A stretch of 64,000 nucleotides of DNA from Fibrobacter sp. UWR4. GTDB lineage: Bacteria; Fibrobacterota; Fibrobacteria; Fibrobacterales; Fibrobacteraceae. This document shows, one piece after another, positions 41,573 to 49,761 of this stretch. The stretch lies in NCBI RefSeq assembly GCF_003149045.1, contig NZ_QGDU01000010.1, forward strand, positions 1 to 64,000, read 5' to 3'. Within the stretch, counting starts at the first letter, position 1; every line of letters starts with the position of its first letter. Made by a program: the position numbers and the translations under genes. The notes under the pieces were generated by a model. It saw only the letters and a list, made by a program, of their open reading frames with translations, was not told where the DNA came from and searched no databases.

Positions 41573-42405
41573 CGTGCGGACTTGATACCGAAGAGCAGGA
41601 TGCTGCGTGCGCCTGCGTCCCAGAGCTTGTCCATGATGGCGTTGGCATCTTCCTGGGGCACCATGGCCTTTACGGAGTACCAGTCACGACCGTGGAGCTT
41701 GGCAACGGTAGGAGCATCGAGACCCGGAGTCAGTGCTACGGCCTTGTCCAGCACGTCGGCGGGGCAGTCGTATTCGATCATCATGTAGGACTGGGCCACA
41801 AGCTTACCCTGGATACGGCGGATCAGGGTGTTCACTTCTTCCAGGTCAGTCTTCTGGGGGTTGCAGTAAAGAGCGGCGTTGGAGCGGAACAGGGGTTCGC
41901 CGATAATGCGGAGACCTGCCTGCTTCAAGGTTGTACCAGTTTCCACAACGTCCACGATAGCGTCGGCAACACCGAGGCTCACGGAAATTTCAACAGCGCC
42001 TTCCAGAACCACAAAGTTCATGGGCTTCTTGTAGTATCCTTCAACAATGTTGGGGAAGGAGGTGGCGATGGTGGAATCCTTCAGTTCGTCGAGAGTCTGG
42101 ATGGGGCTTTCGTTAGGAACTGCGGCGCACATCTTGGAAGCGCCAAAGGGCAGGTCCAGAACCTTAACAGCCGGGCTCTTGGCTTCGGCGTTGAAGTCGA
42201 TGCCGGTGATGCCTGCGTCAATAATGCCGCGACCCACATACATGGGGATGTCGCTAGGGCGCAGGAAGAAAAATTCGATACCGTTCTTGGTGTCGATCTG
42301 GGTCAAAGTCTTGTAGGGCTTGGATGCCTTGTAACCGCAGGCCTTCAGAAGTTCCTGGGTGGGTTCAAAGAGCATGCCCTTGTTCGGGAGAGCTACCTTA
42401 ATCAT
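41566..42405 (-). CDS. hisG: ATP phosphoribosyltransferase, long form
   Basis: HisG makes phosphoribosyl-ATP, the first step of histidine synthesis. 279 residues: long form with a C-terminal regulatory ACT-like domain (about 210-279, SYMMIEYDCPADVL, then YSVKAMVP) for histidine inhibition. The catalytic part opens IKVALPNKGMLFEP and has the PRPP-type loop DAIVDVVETGTTLKQAG (about 145-161). It follows hisE with a four-base overlap (start codon inside hisE end). The rest of the his pathway is not in this window. Confidence 0.93.
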   Translation of the reverse strand: MIKVALPNKGMLFEPTQELLKACGYKASKPYKTLTQIDTKNGIEFFFLRPSDIPMYVGRGIIDAGITGIDFNAEAKSPAVKVLDLPFGASKMCAAVPNESPIQTLDELKDSTIATSFPNIVEGYYKKPMNFVVLEGAVEISVSLGVADAIVDVVETGTTLKQAGLRIIGEPLFRSNAALYCNPQKTDLEEVNTLIRRIQGKLVAQSYMMIEYDCPADVLDKAVALTPGLDAPTVAKLHGRDWYSVKAMVPQEDANAIMDKLWDAGARSILLFGIKSARI

Positions 42406-42662
42406 AGTTTAGCGTACACTTCTTCGAGGGTGAGACCTTTTTCTGCCATCATGCAGGCAACATAGTACAGAACCTGGGAAAGTTCCAGGCACTGGTCGTC
42501 GCGAGTTTCGTAACGAGCGGCCATCCAGCTTTCGCCGGCTTCTTCCACCAGCTTCTTGCCGATGCCGTGAGCACCCTTCTTGAACAGTTCGGTAGTGCTC
42601 TTGCCTTCGGGCATGGTTCTCTTGCGTTCGCAAACCAGCGCGTAGATTTCTTCAAATGTCAT
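42402..42662 (-). CDS. hisE: Phosphoribosyl-ATP pyrophosphohydrolase
   Basis: HisE converts phosphoribosyl-ATP to phosphoribosyl-AMP in histidine synthesis. 86 residues, the usual length for the single-domain form. The helix pattern LVEEAGESWMAARYE (about 37-51) carries the acidic metal-binding residues (the family EExxE-type), and QVLYYVACMMAEKGL (about 62-76) is also conserved. The gene is first in an operon with hisG, which overlaps it by four bases. The leader holds a hairpin that can cover its ribosome site. Confidence 0.9.
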   Translation of the reverse strand: MTFEEIYALVCERKRTMPEGKSTTELFKKGAHGIGKKLVEEAGESWMAARYETRDDQCLELSQVLYYVACMMAEKGLTLEEVYAKL

Positions 42663-42668
42663 AATTGA

Positions 42669-42692
42669 CCTCGTTTAGATTTTTATACGAGG
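42669..42692 (-). promoter_or_regulatory. Leader hairpin covering the hisE ribosome site
   Basis: CCTCG (42669-42673 on the plus strand) and CGAGG (42688-42692) pair around 14 bases. On the minus-strand transcript the hairpin's second arm, CGAGG at 42673-42669, is the likely ribosome site six bases before the hisE ATG, so it would be sequestered. The stem is only five pairs and may be chance. Confidence 0.35.
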
Positions 42693-42790
42693 GTAAAGAT
42701 AGAAAATGTGCGGGAGAGACGTCTTTTGAAAGGGGCTGCGCAGGGGGAGAATCGCAGGTATAAAAAGAAAGTGGGGGCAGGTGACATCCC

Positions 42791-43678
42791 CTAAAAATTC
42801 ACGGACAGTACAGCGCCCTTATGATCGTCATAAGCGAGAGGGACTATGATGAAACGTGGTTGTTGCGCTGTATGTTTATCGGAAACACGGGCCACTTTTT
42901 CCTGATAGAAAGTATTGCCGATGTACCAGCCGATGGAAGCTCCCATGAGAATGCCTGCCACCGCGTCGGAGAACCAATGGGCTTCTCCCTTGGCGCCTAG
43001 AACCATGCTGGTGGCGATGTAGCCTGCGTAAAGGCTGCAGCCCGCGATGACGTAGGGGTTATCCCTGTTGTAGCTGGCGATACTCATGGCAAGAGCTGCG
43101 TTCGTCATGGAGTGCCCCGAGGGCCAGCCATAGAAAACGCCCCGCTTGAAAAATCCCCAGTCGAAATCTCTGGAAAGTTCCCCAGTGTTCTTGCCCGCTT
43201 CGGGATGGGCACGGCCTGAAACCGCTTTCATTATGTTATTGTAGAGAAACGCCACGGCGGTTGCCTGGGCGGCTACTGCACCGGTGTTGTTCAATGCGGG
43301 ATTGTCGCTGATGAACAGCATGTATCCGGGAACGAGAAAGGGGAAGAACGTTCCCATCATCATGCCGGGGGTAAAGGCAATTCCGTAGGCGACTTCATTC
43401 TGGCGGGCCGCAAAGCGGGCCACCTGCAAATCCACATCGTTAGTGGACAGGATGTAAGTTGCGGAACTTCCCATCATGTGAAACGCTAGCGGCCAGCCGA
43501 AAGCGCTCAACAGCATGTTGTGCCCTAGATGGTCAAAGGGCGAAACCTTCGTTACGTTGTCTAAAACTCGGGCGGAAGAATCCTGCGGACTCGTTTTTGT
43601 TGTGTCTAAAACCGCCTCTTGCCCGTAGACAAAAGTCGCAAGGAAAATTGTGGGGATAAGGGTTGCGAGACGGTTCAT
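42791..43678 (-). CDS. Exported PAP2-family phosphatase
   Basis: A 295-residue membrane phosphatase of the PAP2 family (lipid phosphate phosphatases, undecaprenyl-diphosphate type). It has a signal peptide (about 1-20, ending VYG) and several hydrophobic helices. Motifs: KAVSGRAHP (first PAP2 motif, slightly unusual), PSGHSMTNAA (second) and GEAHWFSDAVAG (third, with the catalytic His and Asp). The natural substrate is unknown. The gene is monocistronic, upstream of the palindrome at 43699. Confidence 0.85.
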   Translation of the reverse strand: MNRLATLIPTIFLATFVYGQEAVLDTTKTSPQDSSARVLDNVTKVSPFDHLGHNMLLSAFGWPLAFHMMGSSATYILSTNDVDLQVARFAARQNEVAYGIAFTPGMMMGTFFPFLVPGYMLFISDNPALNNTGAVAAQATAVAFLYNNIMKAVSGRAHPEAGKNTGELSRDFDWGFFKRGVFYGWPSGHSMTNAALAMSIASYNRDNPYVIAGCSLYAGYIATSMVLGAKGEAHWFSDAVAGILMGASIGWYIGNTFYQEKVARVSDKHTAQQPRFIIVPLAYDDHKGAVLSVNF

Positions 43679-43698
43679 AAAAACTGATGCTGAAAGAG

Positions 43699-43723
43699 AT
43701 TCTGAAACAAGTTCAGAATGACG
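43699..43723. repeat. Short dispersed palindrome
   Basis: Arms ATTCTGAA and TTCAGAAT flank ACAAG, followed by GACG. The same plan occurs at 13309-13333, and a close copy lies within trmB at 48319-48343. It sits between the PAP2 start and the nrnA stop. Confidence 0.65.
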
Positions 43724-43743
43724 TGGTTCGGCATGACTTTAGC

Positions 43744-44688
43744 TTACATCTGTTCCTTAATCAGGTCGATGATTTTCTCGATGGCAACTTCCGGATCCAA
43801 TTCCGTGTCGCCGCCGGCTGCGCGAACGTGGCCGCCACCGCCGAAGTTGCTCACCACCTTGTTTACGTCCACATAGTAGTTGGAACGCATGCTGATTTTG
43901 TACTTGCCGTTGACGGGGTACAGGAAGACGGTAACTTCGGTGCCGCTGACTTCCCGGAGGGTATCTACAACGGTGCCCATTTCGAAAGGCTTCACGTCGT
44001 AGCGATCCATGTCGGCCTGAGTCACGAAGGAATAAACCACCTTGCCGTCCAGGGCCAACTTGGACTTTTCCAGGGCGAAGCCGGTAATGAGGGTCTGCTT
44101 GTAGCTGCGGGTATAGTAAGTCTCGTTGACGATCTTTGCGAAGTCGCAACCCTTGTCGATGAAGTCGCCTACTGCGTTCATGGTGCGCTTGCTGGTGCAG
44201 CTGAACTTGAAGGCGCCGGTGTCGTGAACGATGCCCAGGTACATGCAGTTGGCGGCATTCTTGCTTACCTTGTTTTTATCCAGCTGGAAGAACAGAACTT
44301 CGCTGGCGGAACTTGCTTCCGGTTCCACGATGTTCACGTTGCAGAGGTTCAGGGGGTTGCTAATATGATGGTCGATGTTGCAGGTGAACTTTGCCTTGGC
44401 GAGACATTCCGCACCCTTGGCGCCACAGCGTTCGAAGCTGGGGGTGTCCATCAAAAATGCCAGATCCACATCGCGGCCGTCGTATTCCGGCAAAGTCTTG
44501 TCTGAACCGTTCAGTAGACGGTAACTGTCGGGAAAACCTTCCACGAAAACGGTGGCGTCGATTTGCGGGTAGTTATCCTTGATGTAGTTGTAAAGACCCA
44601 GGGTAGAACCGATGCAGTCTCCGTCGGGGCGGACATGTCCAAAAATCGCAACGGTACTTGCCTTCTCGAGCATTTCGTCAATCGTCAT
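43744..44688 (-). CDS. nrnA: DHH-family phosphoesterase, NrnA-like
   Basis: A 314-residue cytoplasmic enzyme of the bifunctional oligoribonuclease / PAP phosphatase family that degrades very short RNAs and recycles 3'-phosphoadenosine 5'-phosphate. The DHH domain has VRPDGDCIGS (about 19-28) and NIDHHISNP (about 102-110); the C-terminal DHHA1 domain ends GGGGHVRAAGG (about 285-295). The chosen ATG at 44688 follows GAAGG. It probably stands alone between two palindromic features. Confidence 0.9.
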   Translation of the reverse strand: MTIDEMLEKASTVAIFGHVRPDGDCIGSTLGLYNYIKDNYPQIDATVFVEGFPDSYRLLNGSDKTLPEYDGRDVDLAFLMDTPSFERCGAKGAECLAKAKFTCNIDHHISNPLNLCNVNIVEPEASSASEVLFFQLDKNKVSKNAANCMYLGIVHDTGAFKFSCTSKRTMNAVGDFIDKGCDFAKIVNETYYTRSYKQTLITGFALEKSKLALDGKVVYSFVTQADMDRYDVKPFEMGTVVDTLREVSGTEVTVFLYPVNGKYKISMRSNYYVDVNKVVSNFGGGGHVRAAGGDTELDPEVAIEKIIDLIKEQM

Positions 44689-44745
44689 AAGAACCTTCTT
44701 TTTTAAGATATATAGCAAAATGTTTAGGAAATATTTAACTCCGCT

Positions 44746-44780
44746 AAAAACCCCTACCGCTTTTGCGGCAGGGGCTTTTT
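44746..44780. terminator. Bidirectional terminator
   Basis: CCCCTACCGC and GCGGCAGGGG pair (one mismatch) around TTTT, with A5 on the left and T5 on the right. Leftward it ends the 44802 gene. Confidence 0.85.
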
Positions 44781-44801
44781 CGTATAAGGATTTTAGTGGA
44801 A

Positions 44802-45326
44802 TTATTCCTGCATAATGGGGATGGAGAAATTATCTTGCAGGTATTTAATCATATCCTTTTTGACGTTTCCTGCTTTAACTCGGTAGGCGTGACTTACTGC
44901 GTCGAAACCAAAAGATAAAATGTTGCCGGCAATTCCTACGCCAATTGCCGATATGCCACCGACACTCCAGGGACTATTTACATTGGCGTCAACCGCCAGC
45001 ATGATTGCCCCGGCTAGGATTAGCCCCACGGAAGTCCAGGTGGTGATTCTGGAGTATCGATAGAAATCATCTGATTTCATCATGTTGTGTCTGTAGTCTT
45101 GCTGGAACTTGCCGAGAATTTCTGCATGGAAGGGGGATGTTTTTAAATCTACGGAAACCTCTTCGGAATCTGCAACGAAAGGCGGATTAGCTGCGTTGTT
45201 GACTTCGCTTGAATCGGCGGAAGTTCCTGATAAAACCATTCCCTTCGGAACAAGTTGCGCCTGGGCGAGTCCAAAAGACAATAAGAGAATTAGTCCCAAA
45301 AATATTTTGCACATATGTCTAAACAT
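44802..45326 (-). CDS. Exported small membrane protein
   Basis: About 174 residues with a signal peptide (hydrophobic stretch ending GLAQAQ) and a later pair of hydrophobic segments (about 95-118 and 122-140: VGLILAGAIML, then VGIAGNILSFG), then a short tail. No family recognised. The start is uncertain: ATG at 45326, or ATG at 45314 that removes four residues; neither has a clear ribosome site. It is divergent from the 45393 gene across 66 bases. Confidence 0.6.
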   Translation of the reverse strand: MFRHMCKIFLGLILLLSFGLAQAQLVPKGMVLSGTSADSSEVNNAANPPFVADSEEVSVDLKTSPFHAEILGKFQQDYRHNMMKSDDFYRYSRITTWTSVGLILAGAIMLAVDANVNSPWSVGGISAIGVGIAGNILSFGFDAVSHAYRVKAGNVKKDMIKYLQDNFSIPIMQE

Positions 45327-45392
45327 ACAAAAATACAAGTGTTGAAATTTGCAAACACAAAAAATACCAAGCTTATTGTTATTTTTGAAAAT

Positions 45393-46472
45393 ATGAAAAA
45401 GTTCGTGATTCTTTTTGTTCTGGCAATTATCTTTGGCCTAGGATACCTATATACCAAAGGACTGGGAACCGAAAATCCCTTAGAAGAGGGTTCCTTGGAA
45501 ACGGAGGTTTCCGCTGGAGAAAAGTCTCTTTGGGGGGTGACGGATAGAGCCAATATGGTGATGATTGCCTCCGTGGGATTGGGCCATCAGGAACGCCGCA
45601 AGGTCATTAGTGGCCGCCTGTACCAGAATTTTGTACAGCTGTTGAAAACTAACGGTGTCATGGATGACAAACTGACTTTTTCTGATGACTGTAACACCGG
45701 GGCTCGTCTGGAATTTTACCGCGATACAGTTCTGGTGGGTGAATACCGTTTGACGGATCGCATCGGTAAGGATAGTTCCGATGGGGTGTGGCTTCCTCGC
45801 CGAATTTCCAAGGTCTATAAGTTCCTGCGAGATCAGGGCGCCCAGCTGATGCCGTGTGGAAATGATCGTGAATCGGCTACTGCAATGGACTCCACGGAAA
45901 GTTCAAGGCCGACTTTGACCATGCCGAAGTTTGGTGCCGCCCGTAAGGCAAAGAAAAATTTGGAACGGGAAGCTTCCGTGGATAGCCTGGTCAATCAGGC
46001 GGTAGGTCGTTCCAAGCCTGTGGCGGGAATGATGGGAGAAACTCAGAATGCCCTTAAAATTCTGGATGAAATGATCATGGCTCAGGATACTGCCGTGGGG
46101 GAGCCTCTTGTTGATTTGCTCAAGAGGGTGAACCGTATTGAGGTTTCTTTCTATGATGATTCTACTGGAAAGGAATTGAAAAAGATAGAACTGACTTCCG
46201 ACCAAATGGATAGCCTGAAAAAACTTTTGAGTCAAGGTCGGTATGAAACTTTTGCCATTACAGGTGATGTGTCTCTAGTACAATTTGTCAGGGTCACGTT
46301 GTTTGATGAGTTGACGAATCTGGGAGAATTAGTTCCGCAGAATCAGAAATATGGCCATTGGCTTAAAAAGAAGGGGACGAAAAATGGCGGATATTCCTTT
46401 ACCGGTCATTGGATTCCCGAAAATCCGGAAGCCCTAAAATCCTTCTTTTCTATATTTCCGCAGGATTTATAA
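45393..46472 (+). CDS. Membrane-anchored protein, unknown function
   Basis: A 359-residue protein with an N-terminal hydrophobic helix (about 2-20) and no clear lipobox, then a mixed soluble domain with one Cys-containing segment (FSDDCNTGARLEF) and a basic linker (AARKAKKNLEREAS). The ATG at 45393 is chosen because it starts the hydrophobic helix; the frame is open further upstream, to 45315, into the divergent gene. I recognise no family. It is probably the first gene of an operon with the 46485 lipoprotein. Confidence 0.6.
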   Translation: MKKFVILFVLAIIFGLGYLYTKGLGTENPLEEGSLETEVSAGEKSLWGVTDRANMVMIASVGLGHQERRKVISGRLYQNFVQLLKTNGVMDDKLTFSDDCNTGARLEFYRDTVLVGEYRLTDRIGKDSSDGVWLPRRISKVYKFLRDQGAQLMPCGNDRESATAMDSTESSRPTLTMPKFGAARKAKKNLEREASVDSLVNQAVGRSKPVAGMMGETQNALKILDEMIMAQDTAVGEPLVDLLKRVNRIEVSFYDDSTGKELKKIELTSDQMDSLKKLLSQGRYETFAITGDVSLVQFVRVTLFDELTNLGELVPQNQKYGHWLKKKGTKNGGYSFTGHWIPENPEALKSFFSIFPQDL

Positions 46473-46484
46473 GGTGAACGAATT

Positions 46485-47711
46485 ATGAACAAGTTTATGA
46501 AGACCGCTCTTGTCTCTGCTGCTGTAGTGGCTGCCGGCTCTGCCCTGGTTGCCTGTGCAAGCGGAAACAAGATGAACAAGCCCGAAACTTTCCAGAACAA
46601 GACGGGTGTCATTGGCGTTTTCCGTCAGGCAGCTTTCTATTGCTCTGACATTGCTCCCCAGTATATGACCTTGGGCGATTCCAAGATTCTGGTAAAGCCC
46701 AGCTGGAGCAGCGAACAGGACAATCTGTTCTTTAGCGAAATGAAACCGGGTATCGCCACCCTGTATTCCTACGAATACACTTGCTCCAACGAAGAAACCA
46801 AGCTGGTGCTGGATACTGCGGACAATGGCAAGAAGGCTTTCCCGGTTTCCGTGAAGGTTCCCGAATCCGGATTCTGCAAAATCGTGATTTCTTTCCTGGA
46901 AAACGACAACTTGTTCAATCATGATGACGACATGCTGTCCGAACAGTTCATGCAGAACGAAGTTGCCCTGAAGTATAGCGATGTCCCTTACTGCGATGTG
47001 ATCGATACTAAGGGTAACGTCGTTTCCTTTATGGATCGAGATTCCTTGAACCGCGCCAACTATGAAACCGCTCTTGCTGCCTCCCGTAGCTTGACTGCAG
47101 AAGACGCCTACCCGCTGGTTGCTTTGGATGGCCGTGGTCTTGCCCAGACCAGCGGTGACAATTCCCAGGTCGTGCTGGTAACTTGGCACAATGATCCTGA
47201 CAAGTATCGTGATGGCGCTACGATTAAGTTGGATGGTGAAACCCTGTGGGCATTCGCCGATAAGGAATTCCTGAAGTGGTTTCAGGAAAACAGTGACAAG
47301 GTCACCAACTGGAATCTGCGACTGAAGCAACTTTTCGGTAAGGCTCCGAATTATGATGCTGGCTACTTCACTGTTTACTGGGCTAATGTGAAGGACGTGT
47401 TCCGCCCTGCCTATGTTCCTGAAACGGGTGATGTAGTTATGAATGGTGCGTTCTCCTCTAGTTTTGAGGAAGATACCAGCGATAACGCCATGTGGTTCAA
47501 GAACTGGTTCCAGGAAACGGAACATCAGGCCAAAGCTCGCGAAGGCGGCTTCATGTGGACTCGTCTGGGATATACTTATGACTGGGGCCGCACCGATGGC
47601 GGCAAGTACGGCCTGACCGAATTTATCGTGAAGGACGGTGCTGAAATCGAAGTGAAGTTCACCCGTAGCACCAAGGGCTTCCTGAACTGGATCAAGGACA
47701 GAAAGTTCTAA
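46485..47711 (+). CDS. Lipoprotein, unknown function
   Basis: A 408-residue lipoprotein with signal lipobox LVAC (Cys at about residue 24). The rest is rich in beta strands, with several Cys pairs (for example YCSDIAPQY, ESGFCKIV and PYCDVID) that suggest a disulfide-stabilised extracytoplasmic fold. No family recognised. AAGGTGAACG precedes the ATG. It follows the 45393 gene by 12 bases and ends five bases before the convergent trmB stop. Confidence 0.72.
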   Translation: MNKFMKTALVSAAVVAAGSALVACASGNKMNKPETFQNKTGVIGVFRQAAFYCSDIAPQYMTLGDSKILVKPSWSSEQDNLFFSEMKPGIATLYSYEYTCSNEETKLVLDTADNGKKAFPVSVKVPESGFCKIVISFLENDNLFNHDDDMLSEQFMQNEVALKYSDVPYCDVIDTKGNVVSFMDRDSLNRANYETALAASRSLTAEDAYPLVALDGRGLAQTSGDNSQVVLVTWHNDPDKYRDGATIKLDGETLWAFADKEFLKWFQENSDKVTNWNLRLKQLFGKAPNYDAGYFTVYWANVKDVFRPAYVPETGDVVMNGAFSSSFEEDTSDNAMWFKNWFQETEHQAKAREGGFMWTRLGYTYDWGRTDGGKYGLTEFIVKDGAEIEVKFTRSTKGFLNWIKDRKF

Positions 47712-47716
47712 TCGAC

Positions 47717-48505
47717 TTAAAACTTTTTGACGAGGACCCGCCACAATTGCTGGCGGGCTTCTTTGTATTTACGCTCGAAGGCGGTTTCCGGAAACTCCGG
47801 GTTGAAGGCTTCGCAGGAAATCACTTGAGGTGTCATGCCGAGGGCGCTCGGCATCGGCTGTTGGGCTGCGTCAGCCAGGATGCGGGAGGCTTCCGCAAAT
47901 TCCCTGGCGTAAATTTCCCAGTTGGTACGCAATTCGGTGACGTCACCGAGAGCCGTCAAGGTGGGGAAGATGGGATGGAGGTGGAACCTGCGGGTGGCTT
48001 CACTTTCCTTGGGCCAAGGGTTGGGGTAAAAAACTGCGTGGTGCAGGATGTGCCAGCGGCCTGCCTGCTGTTCTTCTAGCGCCAGGCGCCAGAAATCCAG
48101 AAGTTCCCCGCGGACCCAGAATGCGTTGGACGGGCTGCTACCGGTCATGCCGAGATCGCCGGATGTCGGCTGTTCCAGTTGGTGTACATTTCCCGCCTTA
48201 CTGAGACGTATGGCGGACTTGTCTATGCCGATGACGGGTACGCCTGGAAACCTGCGGGCCAGGTGCAAGGTGCTTTCACCGGTGCCGCATCCGGAGTCCA
48301 GGATGACTGCTAAAGCTGATCCTGAAACGAGTTCAGGATGACCTTGGTAAAAATTCTGGACGAACTGTTTTGCGGATTCAAAAGCTTCTCGGGTGTGGTC
48401 TGCCACAGGACGTAAAAAACGGGTGGCTGCATACTTGCGAACCACCTGTTCAAGGTTCTTATAAAGATCTTCTTGATTGGATGTGACTGCGCGGACGCCA
48501 GTCAT
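47717..48505 (-). CDS. trmB: tRNA (guanine-46-N7)-methyltransferase with palindromic inserts
   Basis: TrmB methylates G46 of tRNA using S-adenosylmethionine. 262 residues. The SAM motif LDSGCGTGESTLHLA (about 68-82), GIDKSAIRL and the signature FYPNPWPK (about 158-165) are present, and the C-terminal part matches the family. Three segments carry palindrome-derived sequence: YQGHPELVSGSA (about 53-64), EQPTSGDLGMTGSSPS (about 110-125) and QQPMPSALGMTPQ (about 215-227). All lie outside the catalytic motifs and keep the frame. Its ATG overlaps the stop of the 48505 lipoprotein (TAATG). It is an odd partner for that operon. Confidence 0.88.
   Translation of the reverse strand: MTGVRAVTSNQEDLYKNLEQVVRKYAATRFLRPVADHTREAFESAKQFVQNFYQGHPELVSGSALAVILDSGCGTGESTLHLARRFPGVPVIGIDKSAIRLSKAGNVHQLEQPTSGDLGMTGSSPSNAFWVRGELLDFWRLALEEQQAGRWHILHHAVFYPNPWPKESEATRRFHLHPIFPTLTALGDVTELRTNWEIYAREFAEASRILADAAQQPMPSALGMTPQVISCEAFNPEFPETAFERKYKEARQQLWRVLVKKF
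47737..47762 (+). terminator. Possible terminator inside the trmB coding end
   Basis: CCCGCCA and TGGCGGG enclose seven bases and are followed by CTTCTTTG, a weak T-run. It lies 26 bases beyond the 46485 gene stop and overlaps the last codons of trmB. No other terminator stands between these convergent genes. Confidence 0.45.
47835..47854. repeat. Palindromic insert a in trmB
   Basis: Perfect arms ATGCCGAG and CTCGGCAT enclose GGCG within the coding sequence, giving the residues PMPSALGMT on the minus strand. Confidence 0.7.
48149..48170. repeat. Palindromic insert b in trmB
   Basis: Imperfect inverted repeat GCCGAGATC and GGATGTCGGC around GCC, translated as PTSGDLGMT on the minus strand. 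It shares the LGMT reading with insert a. Confidence 0.6.
48319..48343. repeat. Palindromic insert c in trmB
   Basis: Arms ATCCTGAA and TTCAGGAT enclose ACGAG and are followed by GACC. It translates as GHPELVSGSA on the minus strand, a reading of a palindrome that I know from scattered repeats in several bacterial groups. Its arm plan equals the intergenic copies at 13309 and 43699. Confidence 0.75.
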
Positions 48506-49761
48506 TAACGCTTCCAGATGGAGAGACGGTCGCCACCAACCAGCTTAATGTCGTCAAGCTGCAGATCAATGGTCGGGTTTGGATCATCCTCTGTTGCGGG
48601 AACTGCGGGGGAAGAAAGTTTCCAAAGCAACTGGTTCACGCACTTCAATGTGTAATCAGGGAAAATCAAGTCCTTGATGGAAACATCGTAGGAGTCCCAT
48701 TCGCTAGAGGGACTGAACTCGTATGCCATAATTTCGCGCTTGCCTTCTTCCTTGGTTTCGTCAATCATGGTAAAGATGATGTTGCCGGAACCTCTGGCCT
48801 TGAAAGAAATGGATTCAACGGAGGAAATGTCGTTGCAGTACAGTTCCTTGTTGCTCATGCCAAGTTCAACGCCGATGCTTGCCCAAGGCCACTGCTTGTC
48901 ACCTGTGGAACTTATGAAGGCTTCGCCAAACTTTACCGCTGCATGGGCAAAAATATTGCCGTCTTCCTCATCCAGGGCAGGGGTGGTTCCACCTACGCTG
49001 TTCGTGGACATGACTACAGGGGTAACGTTCTTTTCGGCGTAGCTTAAATACCACCAGCCACCATCATAGGTGTGGGCGGGCATAAAGCGGTTCTGGTAGT
49101 TGCTGTCCTGGAAGTCGTCCAAGAGTAGGTACACGCTTTCGTCGGCAAAGGTGGATGCCTGTGCCTTGGCGCCTTCAACAATCTTCAGGTAGGTGCTGGA
49201 CGTATCGCCCTTCTCGGGGACGAATACCAGACTAATGGGACCTGCAGGGAGGGAATCCATATCGAAGGAACCATCCACAACCTTTGCAGAGTGGTCCAGA
49301 CCACGGACCTTCACGATGCCGGGCCCTTCTACGGTGCCGGAAACCTTTGCGGTCTTGCCAAGTTTGTTGGTGCCAAGTTCAGCCTTGCCGTCCTTTACGT
49401 TTACGTTGAGCTGGAGGGCGTTTCCTTCAAGGGTTGCTTCCAAGGTGTAGTTGCCGTCGGCAACATCTTCGATTACAAGCTTGCCGTCCTTGTCGGTCTT
49501 TGCGTCAATGGCGTCCTTGACGTCAATGCTTTCGCTTTCGATGAGCTTGACCTTGGCGAGAGCTGCGGGCTTTGCGTCTGCAGTTAAAATTTGTGCGGTA
49601 ATAGCGTTGCCCGCTTCGGAACCGGAAGGTCCGCCGCCTGCAACCTTGTCGTCAGAACATGCGGAGAGACCAAGGCCAAAGCCAAGGACTGCAGTAACGG
49701 CTAATGTTCTGTAAGACTTGCGCATGTTGGAAAAATAAAAATTTTTGCGGGAAAAATTCAT
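48505..49761 (-). CDS. Surface lipoprotein with carbohydrate-binding-like domain
   Basis: 418 residues. Signal peptide with lipobox LSAC (Cys at about residue 35). Residues about 45-110 form a carboxypeptidase-regulatory-like beta domain (TDKDGKLVIEDVADGNYTL). Residues about 210-410 look like a CBM11/CIA30-type jelly roll (VYLLLDDFQDSNYQNRF, then GGWWYLSY and IDLQLDDIKLVGG). The ATG at 49761 has AAGGGGGAATA before it and overlaps the stop of the TIGR02147 gene; a shorter start at 49725 is possible. Its stop overlaps the trmB start. Probably exposed at the surface, perhaps binding polysaccharide; that role is inference. Confidence 0.78.
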   Translation of the reverse strand: MNFSRKNFYFSNMRKSYRTLAVTAVLGFGLGLSACSDDKVAGGGPSGSEAGNAITAQILTADAKPAALAKVKLIESESIDVKDAIDAKTDKDGKLVIEDVADGNYTLEATLEGNALQLNVNVKDGKAELGTNKLGKTAKVSGTVEGPGIVKVRGLDHSAKVVDGSFDMDSLPAGPISLVFVPEKGDTSSTYLKIVEGAKAQASTFADESVYLLLDDFQDSNYQNRFMPAHTYDGGWWYLSYAEKNVTPVVMSTNSVGGTTPALDEEDGNIFAHAAVKFGEAFISSTGDKQWPWASIGVELGMSNKELYCNDISSVESISFKARGSGNIIFTMIDETKEEGKREIMAYEFSPSSEWDSYDVSIKDLIFPDYTLKCVNQLLWKLSSPAVPATEDDPNPTIDLQLDDIKLVGGDRLSIWKR

